From: Saururus chinensis
Lineage: Eukaryota; Streptophyta; Magnoliopsida; Piperales; Saururaceae
Direction of reading: 5' to 3'
Assembly (NCBI GenBank): GCA_035235625.1
Contig: CP141140.1
Coordinates: 40,233,351 to 40,297,350 of the forward strand
DNA: 64,000 nucleotides
Below the pieces are notes generated by a model. That model did not search any database and was not told the DNA's origin. It saw nothing but the letters and a program-made list of their open reading frames with translations. The position numbers and the translations under genes are program-made. This document shows, in pieces, positions 35,514 to 47,664 of the stretch (position 1 is its first letter; each line of letters starts with the position of its first letter).

Positions 35514-36435
35514 CGCTGTAACCATAAAGAATAAATATCCGTTACCCAGGATTGATGATCTTTTTGATCAGCTTCAAGAAGCTAAAGTATTCTCAAAGAT
35601 AGATTTGAGATCAGGGTATCATCAGTTGAGAATTCGGGTTGAGGATATTTCAAAAATAGCTTTCCGTACTCGTTATGGCCATTATGAATTCCTAGTGATG
35701 CCTTTTGGATTGACGAATGCTCCCGCAGCTTTCATGGACCTGATGAATCGAGTTTTTTGAACATATTTGGATAAATTTTTAATCGTCTTTGTTGATGACA
35801 TTTTAGTCTATTCTACTAGTCCAGAAGAGCACCGAGAGCACTTACGAATCGTTCTACAAACATTAAGAGATCATCAGCTTTATGCTAAGTTGAGTAAGTG
35901 CGAATTCTGGCTAGAACAAATTGTTTTTCTGGGTCACATTATTTCAAGGGATGGAGTGTCAGTAGACCCAACCAAGATTGAAGCAATAATGAAGTGGGAA
36001 AGACCTAAGACAGTCACAGAAATTAGAAGTTTTCTAGGTCTTGCTGGCTACTACCAAAGATTTATTGAAGGATTTTCAAGTATAGCTTTGCCCTTAACAA
36101 AGTTAACCAGAAAAGGGGTAAAGTTTATATGGAATGAAGAATGTGAGATTGGATTTGAAGAATTAAAAAGAAAACTCACTACTGCTCCAGTTTTAGCTTT
36201 ACCGTCTGGTAACGGAGGACTTGTCATTTATAGCAATGCTTCTAGAATCGGTCTTGGATGTGTGCTAATGCAAAATGGAAGGGTAATAGCGTATGCTTCA
36301 AGACTACTAAAGAAGCACGAAGAGAATTACCCCACTCATGATTTGGAAATGGCAGCAGTAGTGTTTGCACTAAAAATCTGGAGACATTATTTGTATGGAG
36401 AAAAGTTTGAAGTTTTACAGACCATCAAAGCCTAA
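35506..36435 (+). pseudogene. pol: Reverse transcriptase core and RNase H (Tekay-type)
   Basis: After the frameshift the reading continues with [30 protein letters not shown] and [19 protein letters not shown] at 35758-35760 follows, then the catalytic FVDDILVYS (about 35785), so both metal-binding aspartates of the YVDD-type box are kept. [19 protein letters not shown] and [12 protein letters not shown] are connection-domain landmarks. In RNase H the first catalytic position reads SNAS where aspartate is expected, a GAT-to-AAT type change. A one-base deletion near 36415 moves the frame and ends this stretch at 36433-36435. Reverse transcription would be impossible from this copy. Confidence 0.88.
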
Positions 36436-36436
36436 A

Positions 36437-38108
36437 GTACATATTCTCTCAAAGCGAGCTTAACATGAGACAAAGACGATGGATTGAATATATAAAGGAC
36501 TATGATTTTTCTATTCAGTACCACCCGGGGAAAGCAAATGTGGTGGCTGATGCTTTAAGTCACAAGGCCGAAGGAAAAATCGCTCAAATAATAGCACGAA
36601 AATGGAAGTTGTTGGAAGAGGTGATAGGATGTCAACCTAGGTTGCGACTGGGAAACAAGAGTTCTTTTATGGCCAACCTAGAGGTAAAATCAAATTTAGT
36701 TTAACGTATTTTGGAAGCTCAAAAAGAGGATGAAGAAGTACAAGCTTCACTGGGACAGCCTGACTTCAATCAAGATTCTGATGGAGGAATAAGATTTTGA
36801 GAAAGGTTAGTGGTCCCAGTGGTGTTGGAATTAAGAAAAGATCTATTAAATGGAGCACATAGATCTCAGTACACCATTCACCCAGGAGGAACAAAAATGT
36901 GTCAAGATCTAAAAAAGAACTTTTGGTGGAATGGGATGAAAAAAGACATAGGAGAATATGTCTCCAAGTGTTTAACATGTCAGCAAATCAAAGCTGAACA
37001 TCAAAAGCCCTCAGGTACATTACAGCCAATTGAAATTCCTGAGTGGAAATGGGAGCACATTTCGATGGACTTTGTTTCAGGCTTGCCCAGAACATCGCAA
37101 GGTCATGAAACCATATGGGTTGTGGTAGATCGACTCACTAAAAGTGCACATTTCCTACCTATAAAGAAGACCCAAACCTTAAATGCTTTGGCAAGGATGT
37201 ATGTAAAGGAAATCGTAACCCGACATGGAGTTCTGTTGTCAATAATCTCCGATCGGGATAGTCGATTTACTTCTCGATTTTGGAAAGGACTTCAGGAAGA
37301 GTTAGGTACTAATCTAAGATTTAGTACAACCTTCCACCCACAAACAGATGGTCAGTCTGAAAGGACCATTCAAACTCTGGAAGATATGTTACGAGCTTGT
37401 GCTCTGGATTGGAGGGGTAACTGGGATGAATATCTGCCACTGATTGAGTTCGCATATAATAATAGTTATCATTCCAGCATAGGTATGGCACCCTATGAAG
37501 CTCTCTATGGCCGACCTTGTAGATCTCCTACTAATTGGAGTGAAGTAGGAGAAAGAAAGTTGGTGAAGTCAGAATTCGTACAACAATGTGCCGATAAAGT
37601 AAAACTCATCAGAAATCGGTTATTGACAGCCCAAAGTCGTCAGAAGAACTATGCCGATCAAAGAAGGAAGGATCTTGACTTTTGTGTGGGCGATCAAGTA
37701 CTTTTAAAAGTTTCACCAACTCGAGGAGTGATGAGGTTTGGAGTCAAAGGCAAATTAAGTCCTCGCTTCATAGGACCATTTGAGATCTTGGACAAAGTAG
37801 GGCCAGTGGCTTATAGATTGGCCTTGCCCCCTCACCTTGACAACGTTCATAATGTATTTCATGTATCCATGCTCCGGAAATATGTACAAGACCCTTCTCA
37901 TATCCTCGACCAATCAGTTGTCACCTTCGAACCCGATCTATCTTTTGAAGAGAAGCCGATCAAAATTTTGGATCGTAAGGAACAAATTCTTCGAACAAAA
38001 AGGATCCCATTGGTTAAGGTATTGTGGCAACATCACTCATCTGAGGAAGCAACGTGGGAGCTAGAAAGTGAAATTCTGAATAAGTACCCAGAACTTTTCA
38101 AGGATTAA
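36437..38108 (+). pseudogene. pol: RNase H tail, integrase and chromodomain (Tekay-type)
   Basis: This part is back in the Gag frame. RRWIEYIKDYDFSIQYHPG and VVADALSHK finish RNase H. Stops at 36702-36704 (TAA) and 36799-36801 (TGA) precede integrase. The H-H-C-C finger is intact (H in HRSQYTIHPG, then CLTCQQIK). The catalytic triad is visible as D in SMDFVSGLP, D in SDRDSRFTS and E in DGQSERTIQTLEDML. The GPFEI module and VFHVSMLRKYV follow. The C-terminus (EEKPIKILDRKEQILRTKRI, then VLWQHHSSEEATWE) is a chromodomain of the group lacking some aromatic cage residues; it is thought to steer insertion to heterochromatin. The frame is open from 36810 to 38108. Confidence 0.9.
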
Positions 38109-38129
38109 AAGGTTCAATTTCGAGGACGA

Positions 38130-38150
38130 AATTTCCTAAGGGGGGTAGAT
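38130..38150 (+). promoter_or_regulatory. Polypurine tract before the 3' LTR
   Basis: AATTTCCTAAGGGGGGTAGAT ends where the LTR starts. The preceding TTCGAGGACGAAATTT is a usual companion in Tekay-type elements. Confidence 0.85.
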
Positions 38151-39838
38151 TGTAACGACTCTAAATTTTCGGTAAAATTTTGTCTTTAAAAAAAATGATT
38201 TTGGCGTTTTTAATATTTTAGAGATTTTTACTATATAATATTTTAGAAGAGTATGGTAGAGCTTGTGGAGACGAGCGTAACGAGTCTTAAAACGCGTAAA
38301 TCGGAGGTCGGGAACAAAAGTTATGACCTCGGGAAACGTGTTCAACTAGCAGGACCCACATTTCAAATTTAGGTAAAATGGTTCTTTAGTAGTCTTGTAT
38401 CGTAGGGCTCATGAATACGAACTCAACGGTACCAAGAACGCGCAAATCGGAGTTCGGGATAGGGAGTTACGATTTTTAGAATTTTTAAAAATTAAAATAA
38501 ATAATAAAAATAAAATATTTTCGGCTGCTCGGCACGGCGCGGTGCAGCACGCGGCGTATGCCATGCGGGGCGTGCCGAACGCGCGCGTCGCCAGTGGGCG
38601 CCGCCCATTTTTGTGGTGGCGCCGGCGGGCACCCACCGGTTCCGGCGGCGGCACCCGCCGGAAAACGCCTCCTCCTCCCCTATTTAAACCATTCTGGCCA
38701 TTTTTTTTTCTGCAGATTTCCCCTCACTGTTTTCTTCATTTCTGACCCATTTTAAGTCCAATTTTCACATTCCAAGACCCATTTCCTACTAATTCAAGGG
38801 TGCTCTACGCACCGGAAGTGTTATTTTCTCAAGGCAACCCCTCTAAGACCCTGAAAAATGTGCCTCTTCCCTAATCTTCCCCTTTCTTCTTTTTGCTAGT
38901 TTTGAGTCATTTCAAGCCCTATTCTACCCGTTCAAAAGGCATTCTCTACTAAAGCGAACGTGCTGAACACTGTGGTGGGGTTATTTTCATCTTCTGGAGT
39001 CTTTATATTGATGAATTTTATATTCAAGGCTAAGGTAGGGTGTCTTAAACTCTAAATAACTGCTTTGCTGATTTGAGTCAATCTTTCTTGAAGTATTTGA
39101 TTCAAATATGAGTATGATACTTGTTTTAACCGATGAATGGATTTTCTCTTGAATTATGTGATAATTTTGCTACGTATTTCGATGTGAATTGATTTCGTAC
39201 GCATCACATAGTGTTGTGGTTGCGTACACTATTTTGATGCCCGCCGAGAAAATAATCGGGTAGTGGCGCGCATAGGGTGGAGCATCATGGGGAAACTCCT
39301 TCCCTTAGTGACCTCCGTTGTCCCATGAGCGCGGAGGTAGGCCGTTGGGTATCGCGGCTTGTGGATTTGATGGATTTGTTTGATTTAATTTTAAAGATGT
39401 TTTTGCTTAGCATTTCTTTTAGATTTTAAACAAACCTACTGAGTATAAATATACTCACGCACCCCCAGACCTTGCAGATGTTGCGACGATGGAGGAAAGG
39501 AAAGAAGAAAAGTTTTTCAAGTAGTCATGTGTTTTCTACATAATGTAATTATATATGTGACCGACGTGTAAAGACATGATGTGCCAGGATAATCATGTTT
39601 TTATAACTACTGGCTCCATGTACAGTAAATTTTGGTATGTATATTAAACTTATGTTATAAACTTTTTGTCAATATTTTTTTTTTTATTTTTCTTGGTTGT
39701 GCAATTACTCCGACGTATTCTACTTTGAGCATACAATCGTTTCACGATTAACGCCCGTCAGTCCGGTTTGTGTGTACTAATTACACACGTCGGACATGAT
39801 CATTAATATTATATTATCCTAAATGGGTGGGCGTTACA
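38151..39838 (+). repeat. 3' LTR of the Tekay-type element
   Basis: 1688 bp, nearly identical to 31477-33268 outside one length difference in the CG-rich block. TATTTAAA at 38681-38688. Confidence 0.9.
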
Positions 39839-42575
39839 TATAGTCATTCTCAGAACCATACTCTCACAATTGTGCTCAGAATTATACACTTACTCAAAAA
39901 CATGCATACTTACTCATACAGTTATACACATACTATCGACCACTGAAACTTTTACAATTAATAAGCTCCAGCATCGAAATAGAAAAGAATGCCACTGGGG
40001 CATCACCTTAACCTCTGGGGAGTGAATAGATGCCATGGACTTCTCCAAAGGAAAGGCATACCAATGCTCATGGGGCACATGATCAAATAGGTAAGATCAA
40101 TTCCATGATACTACTTACCTGAGTGCTCAAACATAAACACCCACACATTAGGGGTCATACAATTTTCCACATTTAAGGGGTCTTATAGTGCCAGTGCCAC
40201 TCTTGGGCAAACCCAGTTATCACCTTCTTACTAATACCTCACTTATTATGTTTACTTTTCACGTCATAATATGTATGTTATGGTTGTACAATTTTGCAAC
40301 ACTCTTACTATCTTACAAGCCCCCAACATATGCTGCAATCCAAACTGATCCAATCCAATCTTTGCCGGTCAAACTTACATCCTCTATCTTCTGTCATGCT
40401 TACATATTCACATTCAACTCCATACCAAATCCTCTGTCACCTCTTACTATCCATCGCCCATACTTTTGCACACACACATACACATATCCATTGCATAGGA
40501 GTATAGCCATCATACATACGTAGGTCCATCACACATACTTTCATATACACAATTTCATATGTAGCTTATCAACATACTCGATTTCGATTGAGAGCACATA
40601 TATAATCCACATATGTAGATTACCAACATATTCGCTAGCCATCACTAGCACATGCATACATCAACCATAATTAGAGGTCACATGCATGTCATATGCATTT
40701 CAACATGGCATAATTTATCCTCTTACGTGATGCAAATGGATCATGATTTAACATTCAAAGCATTAAATCATACAATCCTAGCATGCTATCGTGAAATTAT
40801 AAGTTCAAAGCTCCCCTACCTCGAAATCCATGACGTTTGATGACGAGCACCTGATGGTGGCGGTGTCGACAGTGGAGTTGGTGGCAAAAAGCATTGCCAA
40901 GTTGAGAGAGTTGTTGTCCTAAGGGTTTAGGAAGCGATGAAAGTACTCACAACCAAATGGGGTGTCAGAAGTTAATGCGACAAAATCCTTAATCCACAAT
41001 GGCACACTAGGGTCGACCGGGAGAAAGGTCGTACCAACGAGTGGCAAGTACAACAAGAAGTCGAGGATGTACTCACTGAAGGTCAGGCAACAGCTGAGAA
41101 ATACTCGGCCAACCACAAGACATCGAAATTGGTCATGGATAGTACCCAACAGTGTCGATTTCGTGTCTACAAGGGCCCACATAAGGGTGGAGTGCATGGG
41201 GAGATGCTCGAGGACATAGGAGAGGTAGAGGAGGGCTTTAGTGGTCAACTCAATCAATGACGGAGCCATCCTATGGTCAGGCAGTGCAAAAGCAGTGCAT
41301 AAGCCCTGAAAGGCACGCGTGGCCGCATGCACCCACGGCCAAAAAGGGCCACTCTATGGGGAGATGGGTCGAACGGTGGCAGCAGCATAAGGCCCACAAA
41401 AGGGCAACTGAGCTAGGGACAAGAAGTCGGGCCGACCGCAACAGCAATGACGTGGCCGATTGCTACCTATACCCAAAACCAAGGGTGTGGGCGACTGTGC
41501 ATCTCACATGTAAAAGGGTGAAGGGTGACTCAAGGTCGAGCAGTGGTGGGGCAAAGGCCATGGTGAAACAAGGCTAACCCCAAGGCCAGCGGGAGGCCAA
41601 TCAGTGACCGGAGGCTTCATAATGGGAAAACAGCCATGAAGGGTTGTACGGGTAAGACTCAAATCGAGGCATAAGGACGGAGCAGGACAGTAGGGGCAAA
41701 GCGGGGTCCAAAACGACAACTCCCAACTGACACCAATTTGAGGTAGGATGGAGAAAGTCCAACCAAAAGTCCGTCCTGTGGCCAAACGATGACCAGAAAC
41801 ACACCAGTGTCTCAAAAATGTACTAGACAGTGGGAAGAAAAAAAAACCAAAAAAAAAGTATCGGTAGCTCATGGAGGAGCAAGGAGAGCATGGCGGCAGC
41901 CTTGACCGGCACCTATGGGATCCTAGAGGCCGAACGAAGATAAGTCTAGTTGAGGGCGGCCGCAAACAACAACAAAATTGCCCTCCTATGGCCCAAAAAC
42001 GAAATTTAAAAGGTGAGAAAACCCGAGGAAAATATTGGTACCTCATGGTGGAGCGAGGAGGACATGGCAGCAGTACTAGCCGTTAATAATGGACTCATGG
42101 TGGTAAGACAAAGTGGATCTTGGCAAGAACCGGATGAATCCGATGATAGAGTAGGGACGACAAAGCGACCAGAAAATCTCTCGGGTTCTCTCAAAACTTA
42201 CTGGACGAACATCGGACTTTGCAGAAGTTCTGGAATGCGTAGTGTTTTGGAAGTTCATTATTTATACTCCTTTTTATCCTTTTATGTCGTCAACTCACGT
42301 TAACCTCCAGTTAATGCGTTGTACCTCCAAAATTTGTGCCAAAAGGGCACAGAGAGGCCTACGACCTGCGATTAAGCCCCACACCCAACTCTACGGGTAT
42401 AATATTGAGGTCAAACATTCAAATACAAATACGCCAAAGCATCATATTTTTTCGCCAAAAATGATTAAAAAATAACAAGAAAATCACATAAAATCATAGA
42501 AAATTTAAGGACATTACAATGTAGGTGGTCAAGATAGACTCTATGAGGAGCGTATGGGTGATGATGTGGCTTAGG

Positions 42576-42698
42576 AGGGGCCATCTAGAGATATTGAGCT
42601 CTATGATTGTTTACATAGCTTGTTGTATTGAGACTTATGTCTACATGATTATGCTTCATATTCTACTTGTTGAGATGGGCTTAAACTTTTGTTAGCCT
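42576..42698 (+). repeat. Left copy of a 123-bp direct repeat
   Basis: It is identical to 47665-47787 except for two bases by eye. It begins AGGGGCCATCTAGAG and ends CTTTTGTTAGCCT. It is sequence of the host LTR Y, present once on each side of the inserted retrotransposon fragment. Confidence 0.9.
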
Positions 42699-43260
42699 CA
42701 AAAAGTTTCCATGCCTCATTTTTATTTTTTAACAAAAAGGTACCCCCAGAACTTGCATCAATAAGATGACAGTTTTGTTCAGTAAGACCCTCATAAAAAC
42801 GTTGCTTTAATTGCCACTTAGGGATAGCATGATAAAGACACCTCCAAGAAGGTCCTTAAATCTATCCCAACTCTCATGGAACTGTTATGTGAGAAGTTGG
42901 GCAAAAGTGGTTATGGCCTTTCTCATTTGGTTGGAGAAGTACTTTTTGAGGAATTCTTTTTACATTTGGGCCCATGTTGTGATGGTGTTTGGATCTAATC
43001 AGTGAAGCCATTCATTAGCCTTATCTTTCAATGTGAAAGGAAAATGGTGAAGTTTAATAGCCTCATCGGTTAAATTTGAGAGCTTAAAAGTTGTGCATAG
43101 TTCTAAGAAGTCATCTAGGTGCTTATACAAGTTTTCATTATTAAGCCCATAAAAAGATGGAAGCATTTGAATGACATTGGGCTTAATTTCATAATTTTGA
43201 GCAGAAACCACTGATAACCTAATGCATGAAGGAGAGGTGTACTCATTGGGAGTATAATAC
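42699..43260 (-). pseudogene. gag: Gag fragment of the truncated Athila-like copy
   Basis: It matches 17690-18240 of the complete element. Residues YEIKPNVIQMLPSFYGL, LDDFLELCTTFKLSNLTD and FPFTLKDKANEWLH are readable (about 43200-43000), with stops and small indels further down. The N-terminal continuation is beyond the inserted solo LTR, at 45713-45935. Confidence 0.75.
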
Positions 43261-43844
43261 TGTAAAGACCCATTTTTCGGTTACGCTTAACCCAGGAGGG
43301 TTAAGGGTAATTCAGTAATTTGAGATTGATGTTAAGGGTATTCATTAGATAAAATACCCATAGCCAGGTAGATCTTGGCATATCGAGCATAACGATTCAA
43401 AGAACGCGCGAAACGGAGGTTGGGACCGAAAGTGATGACCTCGGGAAATGTAGATAATAGGTGGGACCCACTTGGAAATAGTATGATTTGCTGATTTAAG
43501 AGGGTTAGTATCGAAGGGCTCGTCAATACGAGTCCAACAGTACCAAGAACGCGTAAATCCGAATCTGGGGTAGGGAGATACGCGCGTTTGAAGATTTGAT
43601 TTTAAAATAAAAAATAAAAATATGTGGTGCGCGCACGACACACACGTGGCACGCGCGACCGCGGCGCGCGTAATGCGCGCCCGTCACACTGTGCATGGGC
43701 GACATGAAATGGCAGGCACCATGGCTTGCCGTGCATTTTGGCGGGCACCTCCGTTTCTGGCGGCGCGGCGCCGCGGTTTTGGCGGCTCGGGGGCTATTTA
43801 TACCCCCATTTTCGCTTCATTCTTCACCAGAACTTCTCTACCCC

Positions 43845-44530
43845 CGTTTTTGACCGTTCTGAGGCCGATTAAGGTCATTCAAGACCCATTTTCTATTAAA
43901 TTGAGTATGCTCTATGTAATGGAGCTGTCCGTTCTTCAAGTTGGAGACCGTATGATGAGGAAACGTCCCAAGACAAGAGGAGGTCTTGTCCGTTATCTTC
44001 ATGCACAGACGAACTTCGTTTTCTCTGTTTCTAGCCATCCCAAGTCCGATTTAGTCAGTCCAAGAGGCGTTCTTGACTAAATCGAGTATGTTCTACGTGG
44101 TGGAGGGTTCCATTTTCTGAGTTGGCAATCGTATGAAGAGGAAACGCCCCAAGACAAGGAAAGGTTCTACCCGTACCGACCAACTTTTTTTTCTCTGTTT
44201 CTGGCCATCCCAACTCCTATTTAGTCAGTCCAAGAGGCGTTCTTGACTAAATCGAGTATGTTCTACGTGGTGGAGGGTTCTATTTTCTGAGTTGGCAATC
44301 GTATGAAGAGAAAATGCCCCAAGACAAGGAAATGTTCTACCCGTACCGACCAACTTTGTTTTCTCTGTTTCTGGCCATCCCAACTCCGATTTAGTCAGTC
44401 CAAGAGGCGTTCTTGACTAAATCAAGTATGTTCTACACGATGGAGAGGTCCGTTCTTTGATTTGGAAACCGTATAAAGAGAAAATGCCCTGAGACAAAGA
44501 GAGGCTTCACCCGTGATCCTTGATCAACGA
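43845..44530 (+). repeat. 170-bp tandem repeats in LTR Z copy 2
   Basis: The anchor TTCTCTGTTTCT.GCCATCCC occurs at 44021, 44191 and 44361, an exact 170-bp step. A more diverged unit precedes it (from about 43851). Each unit holds TTAGTCAGTCCAAGAGGCG, TTGACTAAATC and CCAAGACAAGG. The units look like duplicated LTR leader sequence. Confidence 0.85.
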
Positions 44531-44855
44531 ACAAGAAAAATCGGCCCGAAGCAAGACGGGATTCTATCCGAAGTTGCTAAGCTACATCAAGAGAAGTAAT
44601 CCATACTAGGGGAGGTTCTGTCTGCTGCTCACGGGCACAGAAAATGAGAAGAGTCTCCGGCAAGGAGAACATTTATACGTAGTTTTTCGGTACAAGACGA
44701 GGAACGTATGGAGGCTAGAGGAAACTCCGTCTAATATCTTCGGATCTGAAGGGGAGGATGCTCATGTGAGCAACTCCGTATACCGCTACTATACGAGACA
44801 TGAGGGCAGTAAGCTTTTCTGATCTCCCGTTTTTATTATAGAACGGCGTGTGTGC

Positions 44856-45075
44856 TATGCTATGTGCCTATATGCCATGCTATGTGTCTATATACTATGC
44901 TATGTACCTATATACTATGCTATATGCCTATATGTCATGCTATGTGTCTATATGTCATGCTATATTCCTATATACGATGCTATGTGCCTATATACTATGC
45001 TATATGCCTATATGCCATGCTATCTGCCTATATGCCATGCTATGTGCCTATATACTATGCTATGTGCCTATATCC
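44856..45075 (+). repeat. 20-bp minisatellite in LTR Z copy 2
   Basis: About eleven units of CTATATRCYATGCTATGTGY follow one another at a constant 20-bp step, with few changes. Because 20 is not a multiple of three and the unit has no stop, all three plus-strand frames stay open. Confidence 0.9.
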
Positions 45076-45712
45076 TGTGATGTGTACTTATATGCCATGA
45101 TGTGTGTTGTCTCGCTCTAGAGTAGAGCGAGACACGTGATGTGTATGTCCCATCTCGACTCAGTGATAGAGTAAGCCGGGTGATGTGCTCATTCTCAATT
45201 CAGTAATGAAGCGAGATATGTGTATAAGATTTTGATCCTGCTCTGTGGTAGAGCTAGATGTACGATTCCGTTGATTTATTAACTTCCGCTTGACTCCGAT
45301 ATATGATGAGTGTTTGTATACTCCGATTAAATATTCGGAGATATGTATTTTATACATATGATTTTGTAATGTTTGTTGTATGTAGTAGCCATTAGGCAGA
45401 ACTACATTCGGATCCGATCGTATTGGAATAATATCCAATACGTACATAGGCAACCAACGGCAAGGCAACGTTGGCCCGATCCAAATCATTATAGTAATAT
45501 GTTTTATTCTGTTTTACACGCGACGAACTATGAAGCTTCGTTGTGTGTACGTGTTCATTACAACCTAAGTCTACGTACGAAGAAGCCTTAAAGCTCCATA
45601 GTGCGTAGATAAACATTGTACCTCTCACACTCAGACGATGATTCCTGGCTCAAGGAAAGATAAAATTTCCTATTAGTGATTTTGTGGGCCTGGCTCGGGT
45701 CGGGTCCTTACA

Positions 45713-45935
45713 AATACTCCCTTAGAGCTTTGAGTGGTGCATCTATTAACTGATGTTCAGCCATGATGAGGGTAGAAGTAGTGTGGGTGGAGGAATTGGT
45801 AGGAGAGTTTGAGGGTGTAGGGATGTATGTCGATGGCAACTCAGCTCTCTTAGATGTCCGTTCAAGCTCATGGTCAAATGGTACTAATCGAGGGAGTAAG
45901 GAGCGATGATCACTCATACACCACAAACACACCAT
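45713..45935 (-). pseudogene. gag: Gag N-terminus of the truncated Athila-like copy
   Basis: On the minus strand it starts MSDHRSLLPRLVP and continues through PSTYIPTPSNSPTNSS to APLKALRE. It matches the start of Gag in the complete element but lacks its early TGA, which is why I place that Gag start at 18447. It is interrupted at 45713 by the solo LTR; Gag resumes at 43260. Confidence 0.75.
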
Positions 45936-46234
45936 ATAATTTTAAGTGTAAAAAGGGGAAGAATAAGGAAAAACTAACTAAGGAAAAACAAAAGATAAAA
46001 AGAGAAAATGATCTTGCAAACCGAAGAGAAGCACTATGTTTGTCGATGTCCACTTGTGGTCATAAGTGTAGAGAGCACGATCTTCAACTCAACCTACAAG
46101 ATCAAATTAAAAGAAGGTAAGAAACTAATAATTAACCTAAAAACTAAAGTAAACTAAAACAAAAGTAGTTAGAATTATCCTACTACTAATTTGGTAACAA
46201 GTCAACACCGTCCCCTGCAAGGGCGCCAAAAACT

Positions 46235-47664
46235 TGATTGTTTATAATTAAACTCTTTGCAAGTGTACAAGGTAATTGTACTAGGATGAGTAGTTAAAGG
46301 TTGTCGAACCTCAGGGATGGATTAATTATTACTAAATCGAAGAGAGGAATTTGCTGATTGAAAACTAGAAAGAATTTAAACTTAACTTAAGCAAAAGAAA
46401 GATATCAACTAGTTTAAAAGGTAGAGATTAATATGATGGAATTTACTTAGGAAATCGAATCCACTATATAACCATAACAATTCCTTAACTTTTAATCTAA
46501 ATCTAGTGTAAATATGAACAAGTATTCTCAACTACAAGCTAGAATTACTTCAGAAAGAATCATTAATTAAATTCATGGCATGAACTATCTTCGACAATAG
46601 CACGAATCATCTACACTAAACTAGTTATAGGCATGACTCGTCTAATCTTAGTATAACTTATCCAATTCATTAATTATCTAAACATTAAAACTATTGCATG
46701 ACCATCTCATCTAAATCATAGAAATTAGAATTGATGCAAATATCAAAACCACATCAATCTATCATCTACAAGGCAATAAATCAACATAGATTTGAATAAA
46801 CTTGAAAAACTCTTCCATTAAAAAGGAAATCCTTATCATACCATTGTCATCATTTACAACTAAGATCTAAATTAAAAATAAAAGAAATTGAAACTTATCT
46901 ATAGCTTCATCAACTCCTAAGTAAAAGAAAAGTTGAGTCTTCCCTTGTAGAATAAAACACTTGAATCTCCATTGAAAGCTTTAAGTTCTCTTCCATCTTC
47001 ATCTTCTTTTTTCTCTTTACAAAATCTACTAGCCAACCTCCAATTTTGAGCTAAATATGTCTTTATATAAGTATAAGAACTGTAGGAAGAAGTTTAATAT
47101 GAAAAGGAATCGAAATTGGCTTAAACTAAGAAACTGCGCTTTATCCCGTTCGATCGCCCTGCATGCCCGTTCGAACTCCTATACTGAATATGTCTCCAAA
47201 ATCACGTTATCCTATTTGATCCTTAAAAACGGCCCGTTCTATCGGCTACACTGTTTCTGCAATCTAGACAGTTTTTTTGGACAGTCCATTTTCTGATCAT
47301 TAAGCTCTTTCTTTTGTGTCCATATTAGTTTCCAACTTATTTATAACTCTAAAATGTTGTCCATATCACTAGTAAAGAGTATTTTGAATTATTCCAAACA
47401 TCATCTAAGTACTTCAATAAGCGTATTTTACCTACAAAACATAAAAATATCACATTTTAGACATGTAGAATGTAATTAAGATCCTAACTTGATTTAAATA
47501 CATCCCTAAACTACTAATAACTCCCAAAATTATTAATAATTAAATTAAAATACTAATATATATCTTAATCTAAATAAACCATAACTAACTCTAAATTAAC
47601 CTAATCTATACTAGCAAATAAGGTAAAAAGGAACATAAAATAAATATATATTTCATACTTATCA
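46235..47664 (-). repeat. LTR of the truncated Athila-like copy
   Basis: About 1430 bp, starting TGATTGTTTATAATT and ending TTCATACTTATCA. It is clearly the same family as 7754-9173 but more diverged than those two are from each other. The GATCGATCGG cluster is decayed here (about 47150-47240). Confidence 0.85.

Larger units (their letters stand above)
31477..39838 (+). mobile_element. Complete Tekay/Del-type chromovirus (Ty3/gypsy), defective
   Basis: Two LTRs (31477-33268 and 38151-39838) begin TGTAACGACTC and end GCGTTACA. The flanks TACAG (31472-31476) and TATAG (39839-39843) agree at four of five bases. A tRNA-Met-type primer site follows the 5' LTR, and a purine tract with AAGGGGGG precedes the 3' LTR. 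Gag, protease, reverse transcriptase, RNase H, integrase and a C-terminal chromodomain are all present in the right order. Nonsense codons and two frameshifts make it non-functional. The chromodomain places it in the chromovirus lineage, and its sequence and the long LTRs suggest Tekay/Del. Confidence 0.92.
30609..42518 (-). mobile_element. Solo LTR, family X, copy 2, carrying a nested Tekay element
   Basis: The plus-strand left border is TGTAATACCCGAGATTTTTC, the right border GGACATTACA. The flanks ATGCA (30604-30608) and ATGTA (42519-42523) agree at four of five bases. Its own sequence is 30609-31476 plus 39844-42518, about 3.5 kb. It lacks the 64-bp array and other parts of copy 1 (10937-15871). 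On the minus strand a TATA-like GTATAAATAA lies near 42256-42265. No coding region. Confidence 0.75.
43261..45712 (+). mobile_element. Solo LTR, family Z, copy 2
   Basis: It begins TGTAAAGACCC and ends GGGTCCTTACA, with a perfect AATAC duplication (43256-43260, 45713-45717). A TATTTATA box at 43795-43802 supports the plus sense. It is packed with tandem repeats of 170 bp and 20 bp and has no coding region. It is related to the copy at 22918-24923 at both ends and shares the TCTCGCTCTA..AGAGCGAGAC words. Confidence 0.85.
42699..47664 (-). mobile_element. Truncated Athila-like copy inserted between 123-bp direct repeats
   Basis: On the minus strand it consists of a complete 5' LTR (46235-47664), the primer-binding region with TGGCGCC, the start of Gag and Gag to roughly its middle, ending at 42699. 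At 47664 the edge is exactly the LTR terminus (TTATCA). At 42699 it breaks inside Gag, with CCT shared at the junction. A solo LTR of family Z (43261-45712) is inserted in Gag. The single LTR, precise at one end and ragged at the other, fits capture of an incomplete cDNA. Confidence 0.8.

Noticed and set aside
31477..39838. Endogenous pararetrovirus
   Set aside because: LTRs, a target duplication, integrase with a chromodomain and the primer site show an LTR retrotransposon. There is no movement protein.
44856..45075. Regular 20-bp repeats as a possible CRISPR array
   Set aside because: There are no unique spacers between units, the sequence is in a plant LTR, and no cas-like gene is near.
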